Notes under the pieces: model-generated
What the model was told of the DNA's origin: nothing
Databases searched by the model: none
Seen by the model: only the letters and a program-made list of their open reading frames with translations
Position numbers and translations under genes: made by a program
From: Clostridia bacterium
Lineage (GTDB): Bacteria > Bacillota > Clostridia > Monoglobales > Monoglobaceae
Direction of reading: 5' to 3'
NCBI GenBank assembly: GCA_017456605.1
Contig: JAFTJA010000003.1
Coordinates: 1-64,000 of the forward strand
Length of the DNA stretch: 64,000 bases
Shown: positions 25,912 to 32,422 of the stretch, piece after piece
How positions within the stretch are numbered: position 1 is the first letter of the stretch
Layout: each line of letters opens with the position of its first letter

Positions 25912-27009
25912 TTACTTCTCGTTCGTCATATTATATGTTGGACAAAGCTCGCGCCACACGTCTGTATGAGCTTCACAGTCAAGAAAGTGAGCAAATCTTG
26001 CGTTTTGTCTTTCGGTTGAACTTTCGGTATAACCTTCATTTATAACGTTCAAATAACGGTCTTTCACACTTTCACAGAAAGCGTGCCAACCTGCTTTCCA
26101 TTCGCCGTTTTGAAGCTCTTTGTTACGTTTTTCAAAGCCTGCCAAGATTCTCTCTTTATCTTCGCCCTTGGCAACGGAAATGCCGTCAGTGTCATCGCAA
26201 GTGATAAAAGGAATAAATTCAATTTCGTTTGTTTCGGTATCATATTTTACAGCAAGGGATGTGTTCCACATTTCATCGGTGACGCCAAAATCGGGTTTTA
26301 CGAAGTGGAAGTTGCCCTGCCCGTAAAGAATGTGACCGCCCTCATAGCTTTCGTAACATCCAATGCAATGACTGTGCTGACAAAGAACAACGTCGGCACC
26401 GCTTCTCACCATTGCATGACAGGCTTTGTGGAGTCTTGGCGACGGATAGCGGCAAAGCTCCTTGCCACCATGGTAAATCACAATAACTCTGTCATTTTCT
26501 TTTTTTGCTTTTGCAATGTCTTCGATGGTATGGTATTCATCATAAGGACGTGAGCCCATTCTGTCTTCAAGAGCATAGGAATATTCGTGCTCGCATACGG
26601 CGATGATAGCAACTTTTTCACCATCTTTTTCAAAAACAATATTTTTTCTTGAATCTTCATAGTTGTTACCAAAGCCGGTATACAAAATGCCTGCTCTGCT
26701 GAGAGCCTCAAAGGTGTCTTTTACGCCCTGTTTGCCAAAATCAAAGAAGTGGTTGTTGCTGAGACCACAGCAGTTGACACCGAGTTCCGCAAGAACGTCA
26801 GCAACTTCGAAAACAGCTTTCAGAGGAGGACCAAATTTTTCAATGGCGTTTTCACTGTCGGTGAGTGCACATTCAAGGTTGACAAAATTTATGTCGTTTC
26901 CCTGAAACACAGATACAGTGTCAGTGAAGAGCTTTTCGGTCTCTTTTTTTGCGAACAGTTGGTTTGTTTTGATAGTTGGCGAAAGGTCGCCGAGAAGTAA
27001 TGCTTTCAT
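25912..27009 (-). CDS. CapA-family metallophosphatase-like protein
   Basis: 365 residues of the CapA/PgsA family (calcineurin-like fold), often linked to poly-gamma-glutamate or capsule making. ALLLGDLSPT opens the fold. NFVNLECALTD, CCGLSNNHFFDFG, YHGGKEL and CQHSHCIGCYESYEG with YGQGNFHF carry the family's Glu, Asn, His and Gln residues. It lacks the membrane anchor or signal peptide found in secreted CapA proteins, so it may act in the cytoplasm. I chose the ATG at 27009, with GGGAG 8 nt upstream. No other capsule genes are near. Confidence 0.85.
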   Translation of the reverse strand: MKALLLGDLSPTIKTNQLFAKKETEKLFTDTVSVFQGNDINFVNLECALTDSENAIEKFGPPLKAVFEVADVLAELGVNCCGLSNNHFFDFGKQGVKDTFEALSRAGILYTGFGNNYEDSRKNIVFEKDGEKVAIIAVCEHEYSYALEDRMGSRPYDEYHTIEDIAKAKKENDRVIVIYHGGKELCRYPSPRLHKACHAMVRSGADVVLCQHSHCIGCYESYEGGHILYGQGNFHFVKPDFGVTDEMWNTSLAVKYDTETNEIEFIPFITCDDTDGISVAKGEDKERILAGFEKRNKELQNGEWKAGWHAFCESVKDRYLNVINEGYTESSTERQNARFAHFLDCEAHTDVWRELCPTYNMTNEK

Positions 27010-27039
27010 AAATTTAACTCCCATCGTATATTGAATTTG

Positions 27040-27065
27040 ATATTGACATTAATAAATGTTAATAT
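27040..27065. promoter_or_regulatory. Palindrome at the capA transcription start
   Basis: ATATTGACATT, spacer AATA, AATGTTAATAT: an 11-bp inverted repeat with one mismatch, just downstream of the -10 element. It could be an operator or an RNA hairpin. Confidence 0.45.
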
Positions 27066-27067
27066 AA

Positions 27068-27096
27068 ATTATAGCATACCAATTTCAAAATAGCAA
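27068..27096 (-). promoter_or_regulatory. Promoter of the capA-like gene
   Basis: Minus strand TTGCTA (27096-27091), a 17-bp spacer and TATAAT (27073-27068), about 60 bp before the ATG. Confidence 0.65.
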
Positions 27097-27166
27097 TGAA
27101 ATATATTGAGAAATAACGGTACTTTTTTGCAATTTTTGTTCTACATACATTCAGCACCTTGGGAGC

Positions 27167-27292
27167 ATGATTGGTCAGTATGGAGCAAACGAAGTGAAAG
27201 AGCCTGATATTGAGATTTTTGACGAAAATGCGGAGGAAGAGATTCTCAACATTTTTGGTGACAAAAATGCAAAGGTTTACCTTATTGAATGA
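27167..27292 (+). pseudogene. Probable 3' remnant of a lost gene
   Basis: A 41-codon frame from an ATG to TGA with coding-like composition: acidic, ending EEEILNIFGDKNAKVYLIE. The same frame is open upstream to about 27105, without a start that has a ribosome site. Two terminator hairpins follow at 27315 and 27370, as expected at the end of a gene. I do not recognise the family. It could also be a small intact gene, but no ribosome site supports this. Confidence 0.4.
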
Positions 27293-27314
27293 AATAGTAT
27301 TTGCTATAAGAGTG

Positions 27315-27353
27315 ACAGTCATACCCCGTAAAATATGGGTTATGACTGTTTTT
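27315..27353 (+). terminator. Terminator after the gene remnant
   Basis: ACAGTCATACCC and GGGTTATGACTGT arms (one bulge), then TTTTT. Confidence 0.75.
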
Positions 27354-27369
27354 ATAACGAAAAACAGTG

Positions 27370-27394
27370 AAACCGCTTGATTTCAAGCGGTTTT
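27370..27394. terminator. Second hairpin after the gene remnant
   Basis: AAACCGCTTGA, loop TT, TCAAGCGGTTT, followed by T. Symmetric A/T flanks, so it can act on both strands. Confidence 0.65.
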
Positions 27395-27460
27395 CGTTGT
27401 ATCAACCTTTCGGTTATTCTTTGGAAGAGCCGAATGGTTTGGATGCCGGTGTATTTTAGT

Positions 27461-27636
27461 CGATATGCAAACTTCGTTTGCTCGATATTTTTGTTATCAC
27501 AAAATCGATATGTTTTTCGCTTTTCTCAAAACTCGATATGATATAAATCTCGTTGCCGCAAGGCAACATATCGAGTGCGTCAGCACATATCGAGTCATTT
27601 ATGACATATCGAAAATCTCGAAAGAGATTTATATCG
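27461..27636. repeat. Branched palindromic repeat with eight CGATAT/ATATCG units
   Basis: CGATAT occurs at 27461, 27483, 27506 and 27534, then its complement ATATCG at 27568, 27587, 27606 and 27631. The four forward and four reverse copies pair around one centre near 27549. Most intervals hold their own hairpin: GCAAAC/GTTTGC, TTTTGT/ACAAAA, GTTGCC/GGCAAC, GTGC/GCAC, TCAT/ATGA and AATCTC/GAGATT. The whole could fold into a tree of hairpins. No gene is supported here. It lies between a gene remnant and the terminator of a tRNA pair. Confidence 0.8.
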
Positions 27637-27640
27637 ATGA

Positions 27641-27672
27641 AAAAGCGACTTGTCGAAACAAGTCGCTTTTTT
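27641..27672. terminator. Terminator of the tRNA-Leu/tRNA-Gln unit
   Basis: AAAAGCGACTTGT, loop CGAA, ACAAGTCGCTTTT: a perfect 13-bp stem with A and T runs on both sides, directly after the tRNA-Gln CCA end on the minus strand. Confidence 0.88.
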
Positions 27673-27673
27673 C

Positions 27674-27747
27674 TGGCTGCCGGACTAGGATTCGAACCCA
27701 GACAAACAGAGTCAGAGTCTGCTGTGCTACCTTTACACAATCCGGCA
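27674..27747 (-). tRNA. tRNA-Gln (CTG)
   Basis: A 74-nt cloverleaf. Acceptor TGCCGGA/TCCGGCA, anticodon loop CTCTGAC with CTG, T arm CTGGG/CCTAG, G discriminator, encoded CCA. It follows tRNA-Leu by 31 bp in the same unit. Confidence 0.93.
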
Positions 27748-27778
27748 ATATTAAATTCTCTATAAATAAAAAAGTATT

Positions 27779-27863
27779 TGGTGCGAGCAGTGGGACTTGA
27801 ACCCACACGTCGGTTGACACACGCCCCTCAAACGTGCCTGTCTGCCTATTCCAGCATGCTCGC
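27779..27863 (-). tRNA. tRNA-Leu (GAG)
   Basis: An 85-nt class II tRNA with a long variable arm. Acceptor GCGAGCA/TGCTCGC, anticodon loop TTGAGGG giving GAG, A discriminator, encoded CCA. Confidence 0.94.
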
Positions 27864-27882
27864 ATATCCAAACAGCTTTTAT

Positions 27883-27911
27883 AGTATAATACCTTTTAGA
27901 GCATTTGTCAA
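27883..27911 (-). promoter_or_regulatory. Promoter of the tRNA-Leu/tRNA-Gln unit
   Basis: Minus strand TTGACA (27911-27906), a 17-bp spacer and TATACT (27888-27883), 20 bp before tRNA-Leu. Confidence 0.8.
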
Positions 27912-27981
27912 GAGTTTTTTCAAAAAAAATGTTTTATTTTTACTTTTTTTTGAATATTCTTGTTGTGGAGGCGATTATATC

Positions 27982-28455
27982 ATGAAATCAATAAAAACAT
28001 ATGTGGTATCAATTCTTATTCCTTTGCTGGTGGGAGGACTTTCGGCATTTCTCACGCGGAACAATATGATGCTCTATGAGGACATAATAAAACCACCCCT
28101 TGCGCCACCGGCGATACTTTTCCCTATTGTATGGACAATTCTTTATATCCTTATGGGGATTGGTGCGGCAAGGGTTTATCTTAAACGTGATATTATGCCA
28201 AAAGAGGTGGCAGAGGCAAAAATGGTATATTTTCTTCAACTGGCGGTAAACTTCTTCTGGAGCCTTATCTTTTTCAACCAGAGGGCCTTTCTTGCGGCGT
28301 TTTTGTGGCTTGTGCTTTTGTGGCTGCTGATTGTTTTGATGCTTGTCAAATTCCGCAAGGTAGATTTGCCAGCAGCAGTTATAAACATACCGTACCTGAT
28401 TTGGGTTACCTTTGCAGGGTATCTGAGTCTTGCGATATATCTGCTTAACAGATAG
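27982..28455 (+). CDS. tspO: TspO/MBR family membrane protein
   Basis: 157 residues, five predicted membrane helices, Trp/Tyr-rich. KPPLAPPAILFPIVWTILYILMG is the family signature, followed by NFFWSLIFFNQRAF and a helix with PYLIWVTFAGYL. Family members bind porphyrins and related ligands. The role in Clostridia is unclear. I chose the ATG at 27982 because GGAGGCG lies upstream. The frame is open earlier only through the tRNA-Leu region. Confidence 0.93.
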   Translation: MKSIKTYVVSILIPLLVGGLSAFLTRNNMMLYEDIIKPPLAPPAILFPIVWTILYILMGIGAARVYLKRDIMPKEVAEAKMVYFLQLAVNFFWSLIFFNQRAFLAAFLWLVLLWLLIVLMLVKFRKVDLPAAVINIPYLIWVTFAGYLSLAIYLLNR

Positions 28456-28486
28456 AAAAGGGGGATTGTGGCATCCCCCCCTTTTT
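28456..28486. terminator. Bidirectional terminator between tspO and ptsG
   Basis: AAAAGGGGGAT, loop TGTGGC, ATCCCCCCCTTTTT, starting right after the tspO stop. It overlaps the end of the convergent PTS gene by two bases. Confidence 0.85.
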
Positions 28487-30074
28487 ATTTATCCAATGAG
28501 TCCAGATAGTCTTCAAAATTGCTTTTGATTACAGTTACACGGGGACCATAAATGACCTGAACACCAGAGCCACTTTTTATTACGCCTGAAGCCCCGCTTT
28601 GGCGAAGGATGGCATCCTGAACCTTGGAGCTGTCCTTTACGGTGACACGCAGCCTTGTGGCACAACAGTCAACATTTACAAGGTTATCCTTGCCCCCAAG
28701 ACCCTCGAGAATAAGAGGTGATTTATCTTCCTTTGCTGCATTTACGTCCTTCCTTGTATAAAGCTTGGTGTCTGCTTCGTCATCTTCCCGACCAGGGGTT
28801 ACGAAGTTGAATTTCCTGATGAGATAACGGAAAAGGAAGTAGTAAACAATGAAATAGATAATACCTACCCATATGATGTTAATCCAGTTGGTCTTGTCGT
28901 TGCCCTGCAGAATTCCAAAGAGGAACAAGTCGATAACACCACCCGAGAAGGTCATACCAACCCCGACATTAAGAATATGCATCAGCATAAATGATATACC
29001 GGCAAGCACACTGTGGATGACATACAGTATGGGTGCCACAAACAAAAAGGTAAATTCCAGAGGCTCGGTTATACCGGTTAGGATGGATGTGAGTGCTGCG
29101 GAAAGCAAAAGGCCTCCGGCAACCTTCTTTTTGGTGGGCTTTGCCACGCTGTACATTGCAAGAGCCGCACCGGGAAGACCAAATATCATAAACGGGAACT
29201 TACCACTCATAAAGCGTGTTGCCTCAACCGAAAACTGAGTTGTGTTGGGTGACGCCAGCTGCGCAAAAAAGATGTTCTGTGCGCCCTGAACGGTTGCCCC
29301 GTCAATAACCATACTTCCGCCAAGTCCTGTCTGCCAGAACGGAATATAAAATACATGGTGCAAGCCAAAGGGGATAAGACCGCGTTCTATAGTTCCATAA
29401 ATAAGTGTGCCAAAGTATCCAGAGTTCAGAACAAGACTGCCGAGAGAATATATTGCTCTTTGGATATAGGGCCAGATAAAGTACATTGCGATACCCACGA
29501 GGATATAAACAAAGGTCGATATAATGGGGATAAATCTGACACCGCCAAAGAACGAAATAACGGTGGGCAGTTGGATTTTGTAAAAGCGGTTGTGAAGTGC
29601 CGCAACACCAAGTCCGACAATTATACCGCCGAACACACCCATCTGGAGGGATTGAATACCAACTACATTGGCAACCGTTCCCTCAAGCATTGCGCCCTCG
29701 GCAAGCTGACCGTTGATTTTGAGTAGCGTGGATATGGTCTGGTGCATAACAAAGAATGCAATGGCTGCCGAAAGAACTGCGGTGCCGTGTTCTTTTTCTG
29801 CCATACCCAAGGCAACACCAAGAGCGAAGATAAGGGGCAGATTGCCAAAAATAATATCACCGGTCTGGGCGAGAATCTGCATTATGGAATTGAGCAAGGT
29901 CCCGGGCCCAAGTATGGCTTCGAGATTGTATGCCTCAATGGTGGTCGTGTTGGTGAGGGATGCACCAACGCCCAGCAAAAGCCCTGCAATGGGCAGAAGT
30001 GCGATTGGAAGCATAAACGAGCGGCCGACTCTTTGGAGTACGCTGAAAAGTCCGCTTTCTCCTTTAGTTTTCAT
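28485..30074 (-). CDS. ptsG: PTS glucose-type permease, domains IIC and IIB
   Basis: Takes up and phosphorylates a hexose. 529 residues. The N-terminal IIC part (to about residue 420) has about ten membrane helices, with RSFMLPIALLPIAGLLLG, RGLIPFGLHHVFYIPFWQ and the GITEPLEFTFLF motif. The C-terminal IIB domain has NVDCCATRLRV with the phosphorylated Cys. The glucose/N-acetylglucosamine superfamily is clear. Glucose is the likeliest substrate but GlcNAc or maltose cannot be excluded. The IIA domain is a separate gene just upstream. AAAGGATG precedes the ATG. Confidence 0.93.
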   Translation of the reverse strand: MKTKGESGLFSVLQRVGRSFMLPIALLPIAGLLLGVGASLTNTTTIEAYNLEAILGPGTLLNSIMQILAQTGDIIFGNLPLIFALGVALGMAEKEHGTAVLSAAIAFFVMHQTISTLLKINGQLAEGAMLEGTVANVVGIQSLQMGVFGGIIVGLGVAALHNRFYKIQLPTVISFFGGVRFIPIISTFVYILVGIAMYFIWPYIQRAIYSLGSLVLNSGYFGTLIYGTIERGLIPFGLHHVFYIPFWQTGLGGSMVIDGATVQGAQNIFFAQLASPNTTQFSVEATRFMSGKFPFMIFGLPGAALAMYSVAKPTKKKVAGGLLLSAALTSILTGITEPLEFTFLFVAPILYVIHSVLAGISFMLMHILNVGVGMTFSGGVIDLFLFGILQGNDKTNWINIIWVGIIYFIVYYFLFRYLIRKFNFVTPGREDDEADTKLYTRKDVNAAKEDKSPLILEGLGGKDNLVNVDCCATRLRVTVKDSSKVQDAILRQSGASGVIKSGSGVQVIYGPRVTVIKSNFEDYLDSLDK

Positions 30075-30114
30075 AGTTTTTCATCCTTTCTGATTGATGT
30101 TCTGAATGTTAAAT

Positions 30115-30588
30115 TCATATTTTATATGTCATAGCAGGACTTCCTGCTTTGGCTGACGGGGATTCAAGAACTTTAAATTTGTGCATTTTTTCGGTGTTGG
30201 TTATTGCGACAACCGTTGTTATGTTATAGCCTTTTTCTTTTATAAGTTCAAGATTTGCCGAGGCGATGGCGTCACCTTGTGTGACGCGGTCACCCCTTTT
30301 TACCAGAGGTTTAAAGCCGGTGCCTTTTAGCTCGACGGTGTCTATTCCTATATGAACCAAGATTTCAAGGCCGTCATCTGATGTTATACAATAAGCGTGA
30401 AGGGTGGACGTGACGTCGGTTACTGTGCCGCTTGCAGGGCTGAAAAATTCGCCGGTGGTTGGAATCACTGCAAACCCGTCACCCAAGAATTTCTGGGAGA
30501 AAACCTGGTCAGGGACTTTTGTTATACCGATTACTTTGCCGTTTGCCACAGAGGTAAGTGTTTTTTCTTTTTTAAAAAGATTGAACAT
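30115..30588 (-). CDS. crr: PTS glucose-type IIA protein
   Basis: 157 residues of the EIIA-Glc family. FSPASGTVTDVTSTLHAYCI holds the supporting His (about 64), and EILVHIGIDTVELKGTGF holds the phosphorylated His (about 79). VKRGDRVTQGD follows. It passes phosphate from HPr to the IIB domain of the gene 40 bp downstream. Its own start lies 15 bp after ptsI, so the three genes form one unit. Confidence 0.95.
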   Translation of the reverse strand: MFNLFKKEKTLTSVANGKVIGITKVPDQVFSQKFLGDGFAVIPTTGEFFSPASGTVTDVTSTLHAYCITSDDGLEILVHIGIDTVELKGTGFKPLVKRGDRVTQGDAIASANLELIKEKGYNITTVVAITNTEKMHKFKVLESPSAKAGSPAMTYKI

Positions 30589-30603
30589 AAAAGGTGTGCT
30601 CCT

Positions 30604-32223
30604 TTATGGAAGATTTATTATTTTTTCGCGAAGCTTTAATATATATGAGGGAGATACCGAAAGTTCGTCAACTCCCATATCAATGAATTTTTCGGTGAGG
30701 GACATATCAGACCCAAGCTCCCCGCAGATGCCCACCCATTTGCCGTATTTGTGGGCGTTTTTCACTACCATTTCAATAAGCCTTAAAATGGCGGTGTGGT
30801 GTGGGTCAAAAAATGGCTCTAAGTGACTGTTTTGTCTGTCTATTGCAAGAGTATATTGTGAAAGGTCATTGGTGCCGATACTGAAAAAGTCAACTTCAGG
30901 GGCAAGGATGTCTGAAATAATCGCCGACGCAGGAGTTTCAATCATGATACCCAGTTTTACATTTTCATTGAATGGAATACATTGTTGCGTGAGCTCGTCC
31001 TTTGCCTCGGTGAAAATCTGTTTTGCCCGATTTATTTCGTCAAGGGAAATTATCATAGGAAGCATAATTGAAATGTTTCCATAGGCAGAAGCCCTGAGAA
31101 GTGCTCGAAGCTGGGTCTTGAAAATGCAGGTATCGGTAAGGCATATCCTGATTGCCCGAAAGCCCAGGGCGGGGTTTTCTTCCTTTGGAAGATTGAAATA
31201 GTCTATTTGCTTATCTGCACCGATGTCAAGAGTGCGGACAATCACGGGCTTTCCAAGCATCCTTTCGGCTACCTCTTTATATATGGCGAACTGTTCGTCT
31301 TCAGCAGGAAAGTTCTCTCGCTGAAGATACAAAAATTCACTTCTGAAAAGACCAATTCCGCCGGCGTCATTCTGGATTACCGCGGCCAGGTCAGTGGGAC
31401 CTCCGATGTTGGCGAAAATGTCAATTTTTCGGTTTGATTTGGTTTGGTTGGGTTTGCCTTTTAGCTCTGCCAAAAGCTTGGAGCGTTCATCTTCAAGCGC
31501 TTTTCGGTGTTTGAAATCTTCAATTTTTTCGTCGTCGGGATTTACAAAAAGTGCTCCACTGTAACCGTCCAGCACCGCCATTTCGCCGTGATGTGAACAG
31601 GGGATTTCGCCTGTGCCGATTATTGCCGGAATGTTCATTGTCCGTGCAAGGATTGCGGTGTGTGAAGAGGGCGAGCCGCCAAAGGTCACAAACCCAAGGA
31701 TTTTTTCTTTGTCAAGCTGCACAGTCTCGCTTGGCGTAAGGTCCTCTGCCACAATTATTGAGGGCTCGGTGAGGATATGTTTGTCTTCGCTTTCGCCGGA
31801 AAGCTTGGCAATCAGACGGTTTGATATATCGTTTACGTCGCTTGCTCTGGCTTGCATATATTCGTCATCCATCTCAGAAAAGGAGCGGGCAAAAATATCC
31901 GAGGTATAGCTGACGGCATATTCCGCGTTTACCTTTTGATTTTGAATCATTGCACGTATTGCACCGAAATAGTCTTCGTCGTCCAGCATCATAAGATGAA
32001 TCTGAAATATCTGGGCATTGGCTTCACCCACCTCTGCAAGGGATTTTTTGTAGAGAAGTTGGAGCTCTTCCTTTGCGGTGTTACGGGCGGCCTCAAAACG
32101 TAATATTTCATTTCTTGTATCAGAAATTTTCAGTCTTTTTATGGTTGGGGCATTGCAGTCATAAAAATGAAGCTTCCCCATTGATAATGCGTTGTAGACA
32201 CTTTTTCCGTTAAATTCAAGCAT
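30604..32223 (-). CDS. ptsI: PTS enzyme I (PEP-protein phosphotransferase)
   Basis: First phosphate carrier of the PTS, which takes phosphate from PEP and gives it to HPr. 539 residues. The swivelling domain has GGSPSSHTAILAR with the active His (about H188). The PEP-binding barrel has GIGLFRSEFLYL, ALGFRAIRICL, MIETPASAI, the FSIGTNDLSQYTLA stretch and GICGELGSD. The length is slightly short of the usual 570. No HPr gene (ptsH) is in the window. A short spacer, not an overlap, joins it to the IIA gene. Confidence 0.95.
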   Translation of the reverse strand: MLEFNGKSVYNALSMGKLHFYDCNAPTIKRLKISDTRNEILRFEAARNTAKEELQLLYKKSLAEVGEANAQIFQIHLMMLDDEDYFGAIRAMIQNQKVNAEYAVSYTSDIFARSFSEMDDEYMQARASDVNDISNRLIAKLSGESEDKHILTEPSIIVAEDLTPSETVQLDKEKILGFVTFGGSPSSHTAILARTMNIPAIIGTGEIPCSHHGEMAVLDGYSGALFVNPDDEKIEDFKHRKALEDERSKLLAELKGKPNQTKSNRKIDIFANIGGPTDLAAVIQNDAGGIGLFRSEFLYLQRENFPAEDEQFAIYKEVAERMLGKPVIVRTLDIGADKQIDYFNLPKEENPALGFRAIRICLTDTCIFKTQLRALLRASAYGNISIMLPMIISLDEINRAKQIFTEAKDELTQQCIPFNENVKLGIMIETPASAIISDILAPEVDFFSIGTNDLSQYTLAIDRQNSHLEPFFDPHHTAILRLIEMVVKNAHKYGKWVGICGELGSDMSLTEKFIDMGVDELSVSPSYILKLREKIINLP

Positions 32224-32330
32224 GGGCTTTGTCCTTTCCCAATATTAAGTATTTCTTTGAGTTATTATATACAAAAAAGGAATAAACATACGCGAAATGC
32301 AAATGTGACACAAAAAAATCCTTTTTGAAA

Positions 32331-32364
32331 CGGACAAATTTTATCATAAAAAACTTCTTGTCCG
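32331..32364. repeat. Inverted repeat upstream of the P-type ATPase
   Basis: CGGACAA (32331-32337) and TTGTCCG (32358-32364), 20-base loop, then ATTTTTT on the plus strand shortly after. It lies in the 199-bp gap between the divergent ptsI and ATPase genes and may be an operator or a leader hairpin. Confidence 0.4.
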
Positions 32365-32422
32365 CATAAGATTTTTTAGGATTAAGATATAAAATGTACG
32401 CCCGCAAACGGAGGAATTTTTT

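Noticed and set aside
27059-27322. An 87-residue minus-strand frame between capA and the repeat
   Set aside because: It overlaps the capA promoter and the terminator at 27315, has no ribosome site and is rich in rare hydrophobic runs. The plus strand looks more like coding remnant.
27456-27871. Several frames of 60-116 residues across the palindromic repeat and the tRNA-Gln/tRNA-Leu genes
   Set aside because: They consist of repeat and tRNA sequence, differ on all frames and lack ribosome sites.
32224-32422. Metal riboswitch before the P-type ATPase
   Set aside because: I could not find the conserved loops of the manganese (yybP) leader. Only one short inverted repeat is seen.
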